The notes: generated from the sequence alone by a model not told the origin. A stretch of 26,056 nt of DNA from Bacillota bacterium (GCA_023460055.1 JAEWRJ010000081.1:1-26056); one strand, 5' to 3'; positions 1 through 8,774 are shown, counted from the first letter of the stretch. Program-made: numbers and translations.

Positions 1-143
1 AGTGACCACCCCCTCATTGTTTACTATATCTGCTTATTCGTGATAAATACGAAAACTCCTTTTGGTTTTTTGGGATATTTAAAAATGTTTTTAACCCTCT
101 CAGCTAAGACAGGGGTGAATAGTAACAAAATATGTTTCAATGG

Positions 144-190
144 CGAACGTTCGTTTATATTTCATATGGCAATATTCGATCTTTTATGAT
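144..190 (+). promoter_or_regulatory. Probable purR promoter with a possible PurR operator
   Basis: A TATGAT -10 lies at 185-190. A weak -35 (TTCATA, 161-166) sits 18 bases upstream. Just above the -35 is a perfect 10-base palindrome, CGAACGTTCG (144-153). The CGAAC core matches the centre of the PurBox bound by Bacillus-type PurR, and autoregulation of purR is known in that family. The usual pair of boxes about 17 bases apart is not clear here, so the operator call is inference. The rest of 1-143 is AT-rich and shows no gene. Confidence 0.4.
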
Positions 191-224
191 ATGATATATC
201 GCTACGACGAAGGAGGGTTGGTTC

Positions 225-1046
225 ATGGATAAAATCAAACGCACGGAGCGCATCGCTGCCCTGACAAAAATACTGGTCAGCAGGCCTAACGAGGTGATAT
301 CGTTCTCCGCGTTCAGCGAGCGTTTCGGCTCCGCGAAATCGACGCTGAGCGAGGACATGGTGATCATCGACGCCTCGCTCAGGCAAAACGGGCTGGGACA
401 GCTGCAGACAGTGGCTGGCGCCGCGGGCGGGGTGCGCTTTCGTCCCTGCGCGCAGGCGGACAGCGCGCGGCAGTTTTTATCCGGGCTGATCGACAAGCTT
501 CTTGCGCCGGACCGTATCCTGCCCGGCGGCTACCTGTATTTATCAGACATTCTGGGTGACCCGGTCACCGTGCGCGGGATCAGCCAGATCATCGCCTGCG
601 CCTGGTATGAGGAAAAGCCGGATTTTATCCTGACGATGGAAACCAAGGGCATCCCCGTCGCGATGATGACAGCCGACTATATGAATGTTCCCCTCGTGAT
701 CGCCAGGCGGCAGAGCAAGGTGTACGAGGGCAGCGCGGTCAACATCAATTATCCCGGCGGTAAAGGCGCGATCGAAACCATGTCGCTTTCGCGCCGTGCC
801 GTGAAAACCGGCCAGCGCGCCTTGATCGTGGATGACCTGATCCGCGGCGGCGGCACAGCCAGGGGCCTGATCTCCCTGATGGATGAGTTCAATGTTGAAG
901 TGATCGGCCTCAGCTTCGTGCTGGCGCAGGACACACCGCCGCGCAGGCCCATTGAAAACGAAAAGACACTGCTGCTGTTTTCAGGCGGCGGGGAAGATGA
1001 GCCTCTTTCCATCCGCCCTGCTGATTGGATCACTTCAGGAATCTAA
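225..1046 (+). CDS. purR: Pur operon repressor PurR (Bacillus type)
   Basis: A 273-residue transcriptional repressor of purine synthesis genes. In the known family, an N-terminal winged helix binds PurBox DNA and a C-terminal phosphoribosyltransferase-like domain senses PRPP, which releases the repressor. Here residues 1 to about 75 look like the winged-helix part (RTERIAALTKIL onward). The PRPP-binding loop is visible as IVDDLIRGGGTARG, with the acidic pair at 203-204. Length equals that of the family. The start follows AAGGAGGG by eight bases. It heads a tight operon with pth and mfd, the region seen in Bacillus as purR...pth...mfd but without the intervening spoVG, glmU, prs and ctc genes. 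No purine gene is in the window, so its targets lie elsewhere. Confidence 0.95.
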   Translation: MDKIKRTERIAALTKILVSRPNEVISFSAFSERFGSAKSTLSEDMVIIDASLRQNGLGQLQTVAGAAGGVRFRPCAQADSARQFLSGLIDKLLAPDRILPGGYLYLSDILGDPVTVRGISQIIACAWYEEKPDFILTMETKGIPVAMMTADYMNVPLVIARRQSKVYEGSAVNINYPGGKGAIETMSLSRRAVKTGQRALIVDDLIRGGGTARGLISLMDEFNVEVIGLSFVLAQDTPPRRPIENEKTLLLFSGGGEDEPLSIRPADWITSGI

Positions 1047-1056
1047 AGGAGACGGC

Positions 1057-1617
1057 ATGCTCGCAATCATCGGCCTTGGCAACCCCGGCGCCGCCTATGA
1101 GAACTCAAGGCACAATGCAGGCTGGAAGGTTCTGGATATATTGGGCAAGCAATATGGTATTACCATCAATAAAAACCGCTGCAAAGCGCAGATCGGCGAA
1201 GGCATGGCAGGAGGGCACCGCATCGCCCTGGTCAAGCCGCAAACCTATATGAATTTAAGCGGGGAAAGCGTAGCCGCCGTGATGCACTGGTACAAGATAC
1301 AGCCTGAGCAGACACTGATCCTGTCAGATGACATCGACCTCAGCGCGGGTGCCGTGCGCATCCGTCCCCACGGCGGGGCGGGTACTCACAATGGCTGGCG
1401 CAGCATCATTGCCGTCACGGGAAGCGACCGCTTTCCCCGCATCCGTATCGGCGTAGGCGCACCCCCGCCAGGGTGGGATCTGAAGGATTGGGTACTTTCA
1501 GGCTTCGGGGCAGACCAGGAGATCATGAACGAGGCTTTTGAGCACGCCGCCCAGGCTGCCGATTGCTTTATCAAGAACGGAATCGATCTGTCCATGAACC
1601 GGTTTAATAAGAGATAA
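1057..1617 (+). CDS. pth: Peptidyl-tRNA hydrolase
   Basis: Cytoplasmic enzyme of 186 residues that cleaves the ester bond of peptidyl-tRNAs dropped from ribosomes, recycling tRNA. The family signatures are all present: GLGNPG with Asn9, RHNAGW with catalytic His19, KPQTYMNLSGESV, the acidic DDIDL at 91-95 and GTHNGW with Asn112. I chose the ATG at 1057 because AAAGGAGA lies seven bases upstream and the protein then begins directly with the beta strand leading into GLGNPG. A longer in-frame start at 952 would lie inside purR and add unrelated residues. The gene starts 10 bases after purR and ends one base before mfd, so the three are almost certainly cotranscribed. Confidence 0.97.
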   Translation: MLAIIGLGNPGAAYENSRHNAGWKVLDILGKQYGITINKNRCKAQIGEGMAGGHRIALVKPQTYMNLSGESVAAVMHWYKIQPEQTLILSDDIDLSAGAVRIRPHGGAGTHNGWRSIIAVTGSDRFPRIRIGVGAPPPGWDLKDWVLSGFGADQEIMNEAFEHAAQAADCFIKNGIDLSMNRFNKR

Positions 1618-1618
1618 T

Positions 1619-4600
1619 ATGCAGCAAAAAACATTTGATATATTGCTTTCCGGCAAAAGCTGGCAGCAGGTGCTGGCATCCGTCAGAGAATCAAAGACTA
1701 CAGCGCTCTACGACGTAACGGAGTCTCAGCGGGCTTTTCTGGCCGCAGCCTTATCGGCCGCGGCAGACAGGCCCGTACTTTACATTGCCTCCTCCGAAGC
1801 CCTGGCTTCCAGAGCGGCGGAGGACGCGGCGCGGCTGCTGGGGGGCGCTGCCGCGGCCCTGCAAACGCCGGAACTTCAATTTGTACGCGGCGTATCCGGC
1901 CGTGAGGCCGACTGGCAGCGGCTGACAGTGCTCAGCCGTGTCAAGTCGGGAGACATCAAGCTGCTTTCCGTATCCGCCGAGGCGCTTTTGACGCGCTATA
2001 TGCCCGCCTCATGGTCGCAGGGCGATGAGGTCACGGTCAAAGAGGGAGATGACATTGAGCCGCTCAGCCTGGTCTCCCGGCTGACCAACATGGGCTATGA
2101 GCGTGTGCCGATGGTGGAGGGAAAGGGGCAATGCGCCCTGATCGGAGACATTTTAAACGTTTTCGCCCCTCAAAGCGACCAGCCCGTACGCATCGAGTTT
2201 TTTGATACCCAGGTCGATTCCATCCGGCCTTTTGACATTTTGACACAGCGCAGCGCAGGCAGGCTGGACACCGCGCATTTTGGTCCCGCGCTTGAGTATT
2301 TTGTTCCCTCGCAGCACCGTGAGGAAGCGGCGAGGCGTATGCGCGAGGCCTTGAAAATCGCGGGATCCTCGCTGAAGGCCCGGCAGCTCTATGCCGCGCA
2401 GGAAGAGGAAAACCCGGCGCTTCCGGCGCAGTACGCCATAGAGCGGGATATCGAACGGCTGCTGGACAGCGGCTATTTCCCCGGCATGCACCTGTGGGCC
2501 AACATCCTCTACCCTGAGGCCCGCCATTTGTGTGACCTGTTGCAAGATCCGATCATCGTGGTGGATACGCCTGACCGTTCCCTCACACGGCTGGATGAGC
2601 GTCTGGAGAGTTTCGCGCAGGATCTGAACCTGGCGCTGGAGCATGGCGGGGCTTTCCCCGCCCAGCAGCATCTGCTGTATACCTCCCGGGAGGTCATGGG
2701 GAGGCTGAAAGCGCAGCCTGTCGTCACCATGCAGGAACTGCTTCGCGGCATGGCCGGGCTGGAACCCGACCTTACCCTGCCGATGAAGGGCAGCGGTCTC
2801 AGCCGTTTCCAAGGCAGATTCGCGGAGCTTTCTCTCAACATCAAGCAATGGATCGCGGACAAATACGCCGTTGCCATCCTTTGCGGCGGTGAGGCGCGCG
2901 CCCTGCGCATGCAGCGCGCCCTGCGCGAGTTTGAGTGCGCGCTGGAGATCAAGCATGATCTCTCCCCCGACCTCAAGCGCGGCAGCGCCGCCTTGTACAT
3001 TCTTCCCTATTCCCGCGGCTTCATCATGGAGGAGGCCGGCATCGTCCTGCTGACCGATACGGATGTATTGGGCAGCGGGCAGAAGAAGACCAAAGCCCGC
3101 GTGGGTTCCGGTCAGCGCATCGAAGCTTTCACAGACCTGAGCGTGGGCGACTATGTGGTGCATGAGCACCACGGTATAGGCATCTATCAGGGTACGGTGC
3201 GTCTTCAGAGCGAAGGCGCGTGGCGTGACTACCTCTTGATCCACTACCGGGGCAGCGACAAGCTCTATGTACCGCTTGACCAGTTTGAGCGGGTTCAAAA
3301 GTTTATCGGCTCCGAGGATAACGCGCCCAGGCTCAACGACCTGGGCAGCGGCGAGTGGGACAAGCAGCGTAAAAAAGTAAAAAGCAGCCTGCAGAAACTG
3401 GCCTTCGATCTGGTCAAGCTTTATGCCGAGCGCCAGTCCGTTCCGGGCTTTGCGTTTGAACCGCATGCAGAGTTCGAGGCGGAATTCGGCGAACGCTTTG
3501 AGTATGAGCTCACACCCGATCAGGAACGGGCTGTGCGCGATATACTGGACGATATGGACCGTCCGGCCAACATGGACCGGCTGCTGTGCGGTGATGTCGG
3601 CTATGGAAAGACCGAGGTGGCGGTACGCGCAGCCTTCCGCGCCGTGATCAATTCAAAGCAGGTCGCCTTCCTGGCCCCAACCACCATTCTGGTGCAGCAG
3701 CATTACCAGACCATCAAGAAGCGCTTTGAAGGTTTCCCGGTGACGGTGGACTATATCAGCCGCTTCCGCCCCCCCAAGGCAAACAAAGAGGTGCTGACAA
3801 AGGCTGCCCGGGGCGAACTGGATATCCTTATCGGCACGCACAGGCTGCTGAGCCGGGACGTCAACATGAAGAACCTGGGCCTTCTGATCGTCGACGAGGA
3901 GCAGCGTTTCGGCGTCGCGCACAAGGAAGGGATCAAGAACTACAAGCGCCGGGTGGACGTACTGACCCTTTCGGCCACGCCCATCCCCCGCACCCTGCAC
4001 ATGAGCATGGTGGGCGTGCGCGATCTGAGCCTGCTGGAAAGCCCGCCCGAGGAGCGCTACCCTGTTCAGACCTATGTGGTTGACTATTCCGATACGCTGA
4101 TCCGCGACGCCATTCTGCGCGAAAAGAACCGCGAGGGGCAGGTGTATTTCCTCTACAACCGCGTGGCCGATATCGACCGCTTCGCATCCTCCCTGCGCCA
4201 GCTGGTGCCGGAAGTGAAGATTGCCGTCGCTCACGGGCAGATGAAGGAAAACGCGCTGGAAGACGTGATGATGGACTTTGTGGCCGGGCACTACGATGTG
4301 CTGTTGTGCACCACCATCATCGAAAACGGCATCGACATTCCCCGCGCCAACACCATCATCATCCATAACGCCGACCACTTCGGTCTCTCGCAGCTCTATC
4401 AGCTGCGCGGCCGCGTCGGACGCAGCACCCGCTCCGCCTACGCCTACTTTACAGTCCGGCCAGATAAAGCGCTCAGCGAGACGGCGGAGAAAAGGCTGTC
4501 CGCCATCAAGGAGTTTACGGAGTTTGGCAGCGGCTTCCGCATCGCGCTGCGCGACCTGAGCATCCGCGGAGCCGGCAATATGCTGGGTCCGGAGCAATCG

Positions 4601-5197
4601 GGCCAGGTAAGCGCCGTGGGCTACGATCTTTACTGCAAGATGATCGAGGAAGCCGTCAGGGAAGCCAAGGGCGATTACAGCGGCCGGCGGGAGAGCGAGC
4701 TGGATACCAGGGTGGAACTGCACATCAACGCCTACCTGCCTGAGGAATATGTGCCGGGCGAAGCCCAGCGCATGGAAATATACAAGCGCATCTCCCTGAT
4801 CGCAAACGATCAGGACAAGAGCGACCTGCTCGATGAGCTGATCGACCGTTTCGGAGAGCCGGATCAGCCGGTGCTCAACCTGATGGATGTAGCGCATTTG
4901 AGAGCGCTAGCCAACCGGATAGGCGCCGATCTGGTCACCTATGCAGGCAGCGCCCTCAAGCTGCGGCTCAGCCCGCTGTACTCTGAAGACCCGGCCCTGA
5001 TCTATAAGAGCATGCTGATGACAGACAGCCGCCTCAGCCTGCAGAGCGGCAAGCGGCCGTCTGTGCTGCTCTTGCTCAAACACGCGGATGATGAAAAGGC
5101 CCTGCATGAGGGCCTTGCCGTTGTCAAAAAGATGATGGACAATGTCGACAGATTGAAGAGCCTTGAGAAAGAACCGCAAACAGTTCCCCAGCCCTGA
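1619..5197 (+). CDS. mfd: Transcription-repair coupling factor Mfd
   Basis: A 1192-residue ATP-dependent DNA translocase that removes RNA polymerase stalled at lesions and recruits UvrA for nucleotide excision repair. The N-terminal third resembles UvrB domains. The RNA-polymerase-interacting domain begins near residue 508 (SVGDYVVHEHHGIGIYQG). RecG-like helicase motifs follow: Walker A GDVGYGKTE at about 658, the DEEQRFG box at 759, LSATPIPRTL, and GRVGRS in the second RecA lobe. The C-terminal autoinhibitory domain is present and the length is typical. The start codon is one base after the pth stop and has only a weak ribosome binding site, which suggests translational coupling to pth. The large open frames on the opposite strand here are shadows. 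Confidence 0.98.
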   Translation: MQQKTFDILLSGKSWQQVLASVRESKTTALYDVTESQRAFLAAALSAAADRPVLYIASSEALASRAAEDAARLLGGAAAALQTPELQFVRGVSGREADWQRLTVLSRVKSGDIKLLSVSAEALLTRYMPASWSQGDEVTVKEGDDIEPLSLVSRLTNMGYERVPMVEGKGQCALIGDILNVFAPQSDQPVRIEFFDTQVDSIRPFDILTQRSAGRLDTAHFGPALEYFVPSQHREEAARRMREALKIAGSSLKARQLYAAQEEENPALPAQYAIERDIERLLDSGYFPGMHLWANILYPEARHLCDLLQDPIIVVDTPDRSLTRLDERLESFAQDLNLALEHGGAFPAQQHLLYTSREVMGRLKAQPVVTMQELLRGMAGLEPDLTLPMKGSGLSRFQGRFAELSLNIKQWIADKYAVAILCGGEARALRMQRALREFECALEIKHDLSPDLKRGSAALYILPYSRGFIMEEAGIVLLTDTDVLGSGQKKTKARVGSGQRIEAFTDLSVGDYVVHEHHGIGIYQGTVRLQSEGAWRDYLLIHYRGSDKLYVPLDQFERVQKFIGSEDNAPRLNDLGSGEWDKQRKKVKSSLQKLAFDLVKLYAERQSVPGFAFEPHAEFEAEFGERFEYELTPDQERAVRDILDDMDRPANMDRLLCGDVGYGKTEVAVRAAFRAVINSKQVAFLAPTTILVQQHYQTIKKRFEGFPVTVDYISRFRPPKANKEVLTKAARGELDILIGTHRLLSRDVNMKNLGLLIVDEEQRFGVAHKEGIKNYKRRVDVLTLSATPIPRTLHMSMVGVRDLSLLESPPEERYPVQTYVVDYSDTLIRDAILREKNREGQVYFLYNRVADIDRFASSLRQLVPEVKIAVAHGQMKENALEDVMMDFVAGHYDVLLCTTIIENGIDIPRANTIIIHNADHFGLSQLYQLRGRVGRSTRSAYAYFTVRPDKALSETAEKRLSAIKEFTEFGSGFRIALRDLSIRGAGNMLGPEQSGQVSAVGYDLYCKMIEEAVREAKGDYSGRRESELDTRVELHINAYLPEEYVPGEAQRMEIYKRISLIANDQDKSDLLDELIDRFGEPDQPVLNLMDVAHLRALANRIGADLVTYAGSALKLRLSPLYSEDPALIYKSMLMTDSRLSLQSGKRPSVLLLLKHADDEKALHEGLAVVKKMMDNVDRLKSLEKEPQTVPQP

Positions 5198-5242
5198 CCG
5201 GGGCTTCCATCCTAACCATCAATCGCAAGTCAGCGTCATTAG

Positions 5243-5270
5243 AAAAGCCCGCCGGCCGGCGGGCTTTTTT
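5243..5270. terminator. Bidirectional terminator between mfd and the L,D-transpeptidase gene
   Basis: Perfect 26-base palindrome at 5243-5268 (GCCCGCC arms around GGCC), flanked by A4 on one side and T6 on the other. It can end both mfd and the convergent minus-strand gene. Confidence 0.9.
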
Positions 5271-5285
5271 AATGCGTGATACTGC

Positions 5286-6974
5286 TTATTTTCCCTCGCC
5301 GACAACGTAATCCGTCGCCGGGGCGGGAATGGCGGTCGGAGCCGGTGTAGGCTGGGCCACAGCAACAGCCTGCGCTGTCTGGCTGTAGAGCAGTTCCTGG
5401 GTTTCTTGATTGGCCGTGCCGTTCACCCTGAGCTTGTTGTCGCGCTGATAGGCTTTTACCGCGTCGCGGGTTCCCTCGCGGTACTGGCCTGTCACGCTCC
5501 CCAGGTAATAACCCAGCTCTTTTAAGCGGTTCTGAAGCCAGAAGACATCATCGCCCTCAGCCCCTACTTTCAGCTCACGGATACCGCCCGCGGGGGTGGC
5601 CGCCATGTCATAGTCCGGCCTGGGTGCCGGTTCAGGCGTCGCGATGTGGTTGCCCAGCTTTTGCGAGAACTCGCCCAGCCTGTTAAAGTACTTGAGTTCG
5701 GGATCGATCAGTCCGTCCTCATGGATCCAGACCTCGGTGCCCTCGCCGATGTTATCATAGATCCACTTCGCGTCGTCCAGCGTCAGGCGGATACAGCCAT
5801 GACTGGCCCGGCGGCCCAGCTTGTTGACAGAGGCCATCTTCACCTCCGTACGGTCCGGCGTATACAGGAAGGAATGGAAGGCGATGCTGCTGTTGATCCG
5901 CGTCCAGTATTGGGCATATCCGCCGCCCCAGGTCGGGAAGAGAGCCCAGCGTGCCCTTCGTCCTGTCAGCACCCAGGTACCTACGTCGCTGGGATATTTT
6001 TCCGTGCCGGTGGACGCGGTGAATACCTTGTGCAGATCGGTGAATTCGCCTTCGCTGTCACGCTTGAACACCTTGACCAGCTGATTGGCCACATCCACCT
6101 CTATAAAGTAGGGCACGGGCGTGGGTTCGGGCGAAGGCCTGGGTGTATTGTGAGGCAGCACCGCATCGGGGGCAAACAAGGCCAGCCAGGTTTCCTCCCC
6201 GACAACGCCGTCACTGACCAATCCGTTTTGCTTCTGAAAGGATTTCACAGCGGACTGCGTCTGTTTGTAAAAGCCGCCGGTCGGCTTGCGGTCCAGGTAG
6301 CCCAGATAGCCAAGCTGCTCCTGCAGGGTGGTCACAGCTTTCTGCTTGCTGCCGTATTGCAGTTTGCCGGGAAAGCTGGTATCGGGCGGCACGGTGGGGG
6401 CCGGCGAAGGCATTGGGGTAGCGTTGGGATCGGGGGTGGGCATGATGACATCGTCCCCAAACAGCTTGATTTGCGTTGCAACGTCTGCCGCGCCGCTTGT
6501 CTCCAGGCCGTTGAGCGCCTGAAAGTCCCGCACGGCTTTTACAGTCGCGTCCAGATAAGAGCCTGTCATATTGCCATGATAAAACCCAAGAACGGAAAGC
6601 CTTCCCTGAAGCTCGCTGACATCGGAGCCTTTATCGTCCTTTTTGAGGGGGCGGTAGAACTCATCGCTGTAGATGAGCTCCAGCAAATCATGATCGACCT
6701 CTCCGGTCTCAGCTAAGCCGTAAGCCTTCTGCACAGCTCGGACAGCCTTTTCGGTCTGGCTCAGATAGTTGCCGGTCGCCTTCGCGTCCAGGTATTTCAA
6801 AGCGCGAAGGCGCTCCTGCAGCGCCCGGACATCATCGCCCCGGTCACCGCTCTTGAGCACGCGCGCTTCGGAAGTAACAGTCACAGCTTCCTCCTCTGTC
6901 GCGTAAACCGGCGGAATGATGGCCGTTTGCAGGCAAAGGCTTAAGATCAATATCAACAGAATGACGCGCTTCAT
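5286..6974 (-). CDS. Secreted L,D-transpeptidase with four peptidoglycan-binding domains
   Basis: A 562-residue cell-wall enzyme predicted to make 3-3 cross-links or attach molecules to peptidoglycan. Residues 1-25 form a signal peptide ending VYA. Peptidoglycan-binding type 1 repeats lie at about 40-104, 110-173, 204-268 and 468-532, each with the GDxGxxVxxLQ..L..LGY pattern. Linkers near 178-200 and 273-287 are rich in Pro, Thr and Ser. The YkuD catalytic domain spans about 289-420, with the SHGCIR motif (His392, nucleophile Cys394). I chose the second of two adjacent ATGs because AAGGAG lies six bases upstream; the first (6977) would be only three bases away. A further upstream ATG at 7055 has no support. 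It is convergent with mfd and transcribed alone. Confidence 0.93.
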   Translation of the reverse strand: MKRVILLILILSLCLQTAIIPPVYATEEEAVTVTSEARVLKSGDRGDDVRALQERLRALKYLDAKATGNYLSQTEKAVRAVQKAYGLAETGEVDHDLLELIYSDEFYRPLKKDDKGSDVSELQGRLSVLGFYHGNMTGSYLDATVKAVRDFQALNGLETSGAADVATQIKLFGDDVIMPTPDPNATPMPSPAPTVPPDTSFPGKLQYGSKQKAVTTLQEQLGYLGYLDRKPTGGFYKQTQSAVKSFQKQNGLVSDGVVGEETWLALFAPDAVLPHNTPRPSPEPTPVPYFIEVDVANQLVKVFKRDSEGEFTDLHKVFTASTGTEKYPSDVGTWVLTGRRARWALFPTWGGGYAQYWTRINSSIAFHSFLYTPDRTEVKMASVNKLGRRASHGCIRLTLDDAKWIYDNIGEGTEVWIHEDGLIDPELKYFNRLGEFSQKLGNHIATPEPAPRPDYDMAATPAGGIRELKVGAEGDDVFWLQNRLKELGYYLGSVTGQYREGTRDAVKAYQRDNKLRVNGTANQETQELLYSQTAQAVAVAQPTPAPTAIPAPATDYVVGEGK

Positions 6975-6991
6975 CATAAACTCCTTCAACA

Positions 6992-7039
6992 TGTTTCTAC
7001 CGCATTGTAATAGTTTAGAAACACAATTGCAAGGATCAA
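6992..7039 (-). promoter_or_regulatory. Possible promoter and inverted repeat before the L,D-transpeptidase gene
   Basis: On the minus strand a weak promoter can be drawn: TTGATC at 7039-7034, 16 bases, then TAAACT at 7017-7012. An 8-base inverted repeat (TGTTTCTA at 6992-6999, TAGAAACA at 7016-7023) overlaps the -10 and the likely transcription start, so it may be an operator. Both calls are weak because the region is AT-rich. Confidence 0.3.
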
Positions 7040-7063
7040 TCCACAGATACTTCATGATCAGCG

Positions 7064-7089
7064 TAAAAAAGAGACCCGGACATGCCGGG
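7064..7089 (-). terminator. Terminator of the FAD-dependent dehydrogenase gene
   Basis: Read on the minus strand: CCCGG-CATGT-CCGGG followed by TCTC and a run of six T (plus-strand A run at 7065-7070). A second small hairpin (CTCCG...CGGAG, 7091-7103) lies between it and the stop codon. Confidence 0.8.
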
Positions 7090-7110
7090 CCTCCGCAGCG
7101 GAGCTGATGT

Positions 7111-8520
7111 TTACAGCTTCTCTTCCTCCGCCAGCCTGTTGCCCAGCACCACGCCCATCATCGACGCCATCATCAGCCCGCGCGTCCATCCGCTGGAATC
7201 GCCCAAGGCATAGAAATTGCCAATGCTGGTGTTAAGGCTGAGGTCCATTTTGATGCGGTTTGAGTAAAACTTGAGCTCAGGTGAATACAGCAGGGTCTCA
7301 TGAGCGGCAAAGCCCGGCACCACCTGATCCATGGCCTTGATGAAATTGAGGATGTTGGTCATGGCGCGGTAGGGCATGGCGGCGGTGATATCTCCGGCGA
7401 CAGCGTCAGGCAGCGTGGGGCGGACATTTGACTGCATCAACTCCTTCTCCCAGGTTCGCTTGCCATCCAGTATATCCCCGAAGCGCTGCACCAGGATCTG
7501 GCCGTTGGCCAGCATGTTGGTCAGCTCGCCCACCTTCTGGGCATAGGCGATGGGTTGATTGAAGGGGTAACTGAAGTTGTGGGAGCAGAGAATGGACAGG
7601 TTGGTGTTGTGAGACTTGCGCTCTTTATAGCTGTGGCCGTTGACGACAGCCAGGTCATTATCGTAGTTTTCCTGGCTGACAAAACCGCCTGGGTTCTGGC
7701 AGAAGGTGCGCACTTTGTCACGGAAGGGCAGCGGGTAGCCGACCAGCTTGCTCTCGTACAAGGCGCGGTTGACTTCCTCCATCACCTCATTGCGTACCTC
7801 AACGCGTACGCCGATATCAACGGTGCCGGGCTGGTGGGCGATGCTGTGCTCCTCGCAGAGCTTCTCCAGCCAGTCGGCCCCGCGCCGCCCGGTGGCGACG
7901 ACAGTGGCATCTGCCGTGATCTCAAAGCTCTCCCCGCCGCGCGCTTTTTCCACACGCACGCCCAGGCAGACCCCGTCCTTGAGGATCAGGTTGGTGCAGC
8001 TGTAGCCAAAGAGGATCTCAACCCCGTTATCGGTCAGGTAGTGCTGGATAGCCCCGTAGATCTGCTGCGCCTTCTCGGTGCCCATATGGCGGATGGGGCA
8101 GTCGACCAGCTTCAGACCCGCGCGGATGGCCCGGGTGCGGATCTGCTTGATCTCTTCCCCGGCCGAGATGCCCTCGATGTGATCATCGGCGCCGAACTCC
8201 AGGTAGATGCTGTCGGTATAGTCGATCATGCGCTGCGCGTTTTTTTCACCTAACAGCTCGGGCAGCTGGCCGCCCACCTCATAAGACAGCGACAGCTTCC
8301 CGTCGGAAAAAGCGCCCGCGCCGGAAAATCCTGTCGTAATATGGCAGTAAGGCTTGCAGTTGACGCAGCGCCCCGTCTTATCCTTGGGGCAATGGCGGTT
8401 TTCGATGGCCGCGCCCTTTTCCACCATGACGATGCGGCGCTTGCTGCCCCGCCGCAGCAATTGCAGAGCAGTAAAAATGCCGGCCGGACCGGCGCCAATG
8501 ATGACCAAATCGCAGTGCAT
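7111..8520 (-). CDS. FAD-dependent dehydrogenase of the COG2509 type
   Basis: A 469-residue flavoprotein of unknown substrate. The N-terminal Rossmann motif GAGPAG (9-14) binds FAD. Right after it comes a cysteine-rich stretch, Cys44, Cys52, Cys55 and Cys59 in CPKDKTGRCVNCKPYC, then the glycine-rich GFSGAGAFSDGKL. This pattern is typical of a widespread but poorly characterised family; whether the cysteines hold a metal or Fe-S centre is not known to me. The C-terminus has a second FAD-contact segment (YALGDSSGWTRGLMMASMMG). I chose the ATG at 8520, which follows GGAGGG by five bases; the longer frame from 8550 lacks a ribosome binding site. It is divergent from rpsU and transcribed alone. 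Confidence 0.88.
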   Translation of the reverse strand: MHCDLVIIGAGPAGIFTALQLLRRGSKRRIVMVEKGAAIENRHCPKDKTGRCVNCKPYCHITTGFSGAGAFSDGKLSLSYEVGGQLPELLGEKNAQRMIDYTDSIYLEFGADDHIEGISAGEEIKQIRTRAIRAGLKLVDCPIRHMGTEKAQQIYGAIQHYLTDNGVEILFGYSCTNLILKDGVCLGVRVEKARGGESFEITADATVVATGRRGADWLEKLCEEHSIAHQPGTVDIGVRVEVRNEVMEEVNRALYESKLVGYPLPFRDKVRTFCQNPGGFVSQENYDNDLAVVNGHSYKERKSHNTNLSILCSHNFSYPFNQPIAYAQKVGELTNMLANGQILVQRFGDILDGKRTWEKELMQSNVRPTLPDAVAGDITAAMPYRAMTNILNFIKAMDQVVPGFAAHETLLYSPELKFYSNRIKMDLSLNTSIGNFYALGDSSGWTRGLMMASMMGVVLGNRLAEEEKL

Positions 8521-8593
8521 GATGACCCTCCGCCATATTTCTTCTATCATAATATTGTATCCGCGCTTTTGAAAGGCAGCCTGATACTTTCAC

Positions 8594-8622
8594 ATTCTAC
8601 GTGAGCGATGGATGAAAGTCAA
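8594..8622 (-). promoter_or_regulatory. Promoter of the FAD-dependent dehydrogenase gene
   Basis: On the minus strand: -35 TTGACT (8622-8617), 17-base spacer, -10 TAGAAT (8599-8594). It lies about 74 bases before the chosen start codon. Confidence 0.75.
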
Positions 8623-8631
8623 ATTACTCTC

Positions 8632-8650
8632 AGCAATCGCGACGATTGCT
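8632..8650. repeat. Inverted repeat between two divergent promoters
   Basis: Perfect 8-3-8 inverted repeat AGCAATCG-CGA-CGATTGCT. An outer repeat, GATGAAAG at 8611-8618 and CTTTCATC at 8649-8656, shares two bases with it. It sits just upstream of the -35 of the dehydrogenase gene and about 25 bases upstream of the -35 of rpsU, so it could be an operator for either gene. Confidence 0.5.
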
Positions 8651-8674
8651 TTCATCATTGAACAAAAAAACCAG

Positions 8675-8704
8675 TTGACGCAATCAAGCGCCCTGCGCTA
8701 TAAT
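8675..8704 (+). promoter_or_regulatory. Promoter of rpsU
   Basis: -35 TTGACG (8675-8680), 18-base spacer, -10 TATAAT (8699-8704), a perfect -10. The roughly 60-base leader that follows can fold on its GCCG and CGGC arms (near 8718-8736) and on TCGCC/GGCGA. Confidence 0.85.
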
Positions 8705-8774
8705 CAGTGTACGGTCGCCATCCGCCGTGCAAGCGGCGAACGCTAAGGCGAGATGTGCGAAGGGGGGGATACAA

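Noticed and set aside
1..143. A gene end or terminator at the left edge
   Set aside because: Only an AT-rich stretch and a weak AAAAC/GTTTT repeat near 50-77; nothing firm enough to call.
952..1056. Longer pth starting inside purR
   Set aside because: The added residues are out-of-frame purR sequence; the ATG at 1057 has the ribosome binding site and gives the normal Pth N-terminus.
2153..4897. Two long open frames on the minus strand opposite mfd (437 and 414 codons)
   Set aside because: They mirror the codon structure of mfd, have no ribosome binding site and no recognisable domain; typical antisense shadows of a GC-rich gene.
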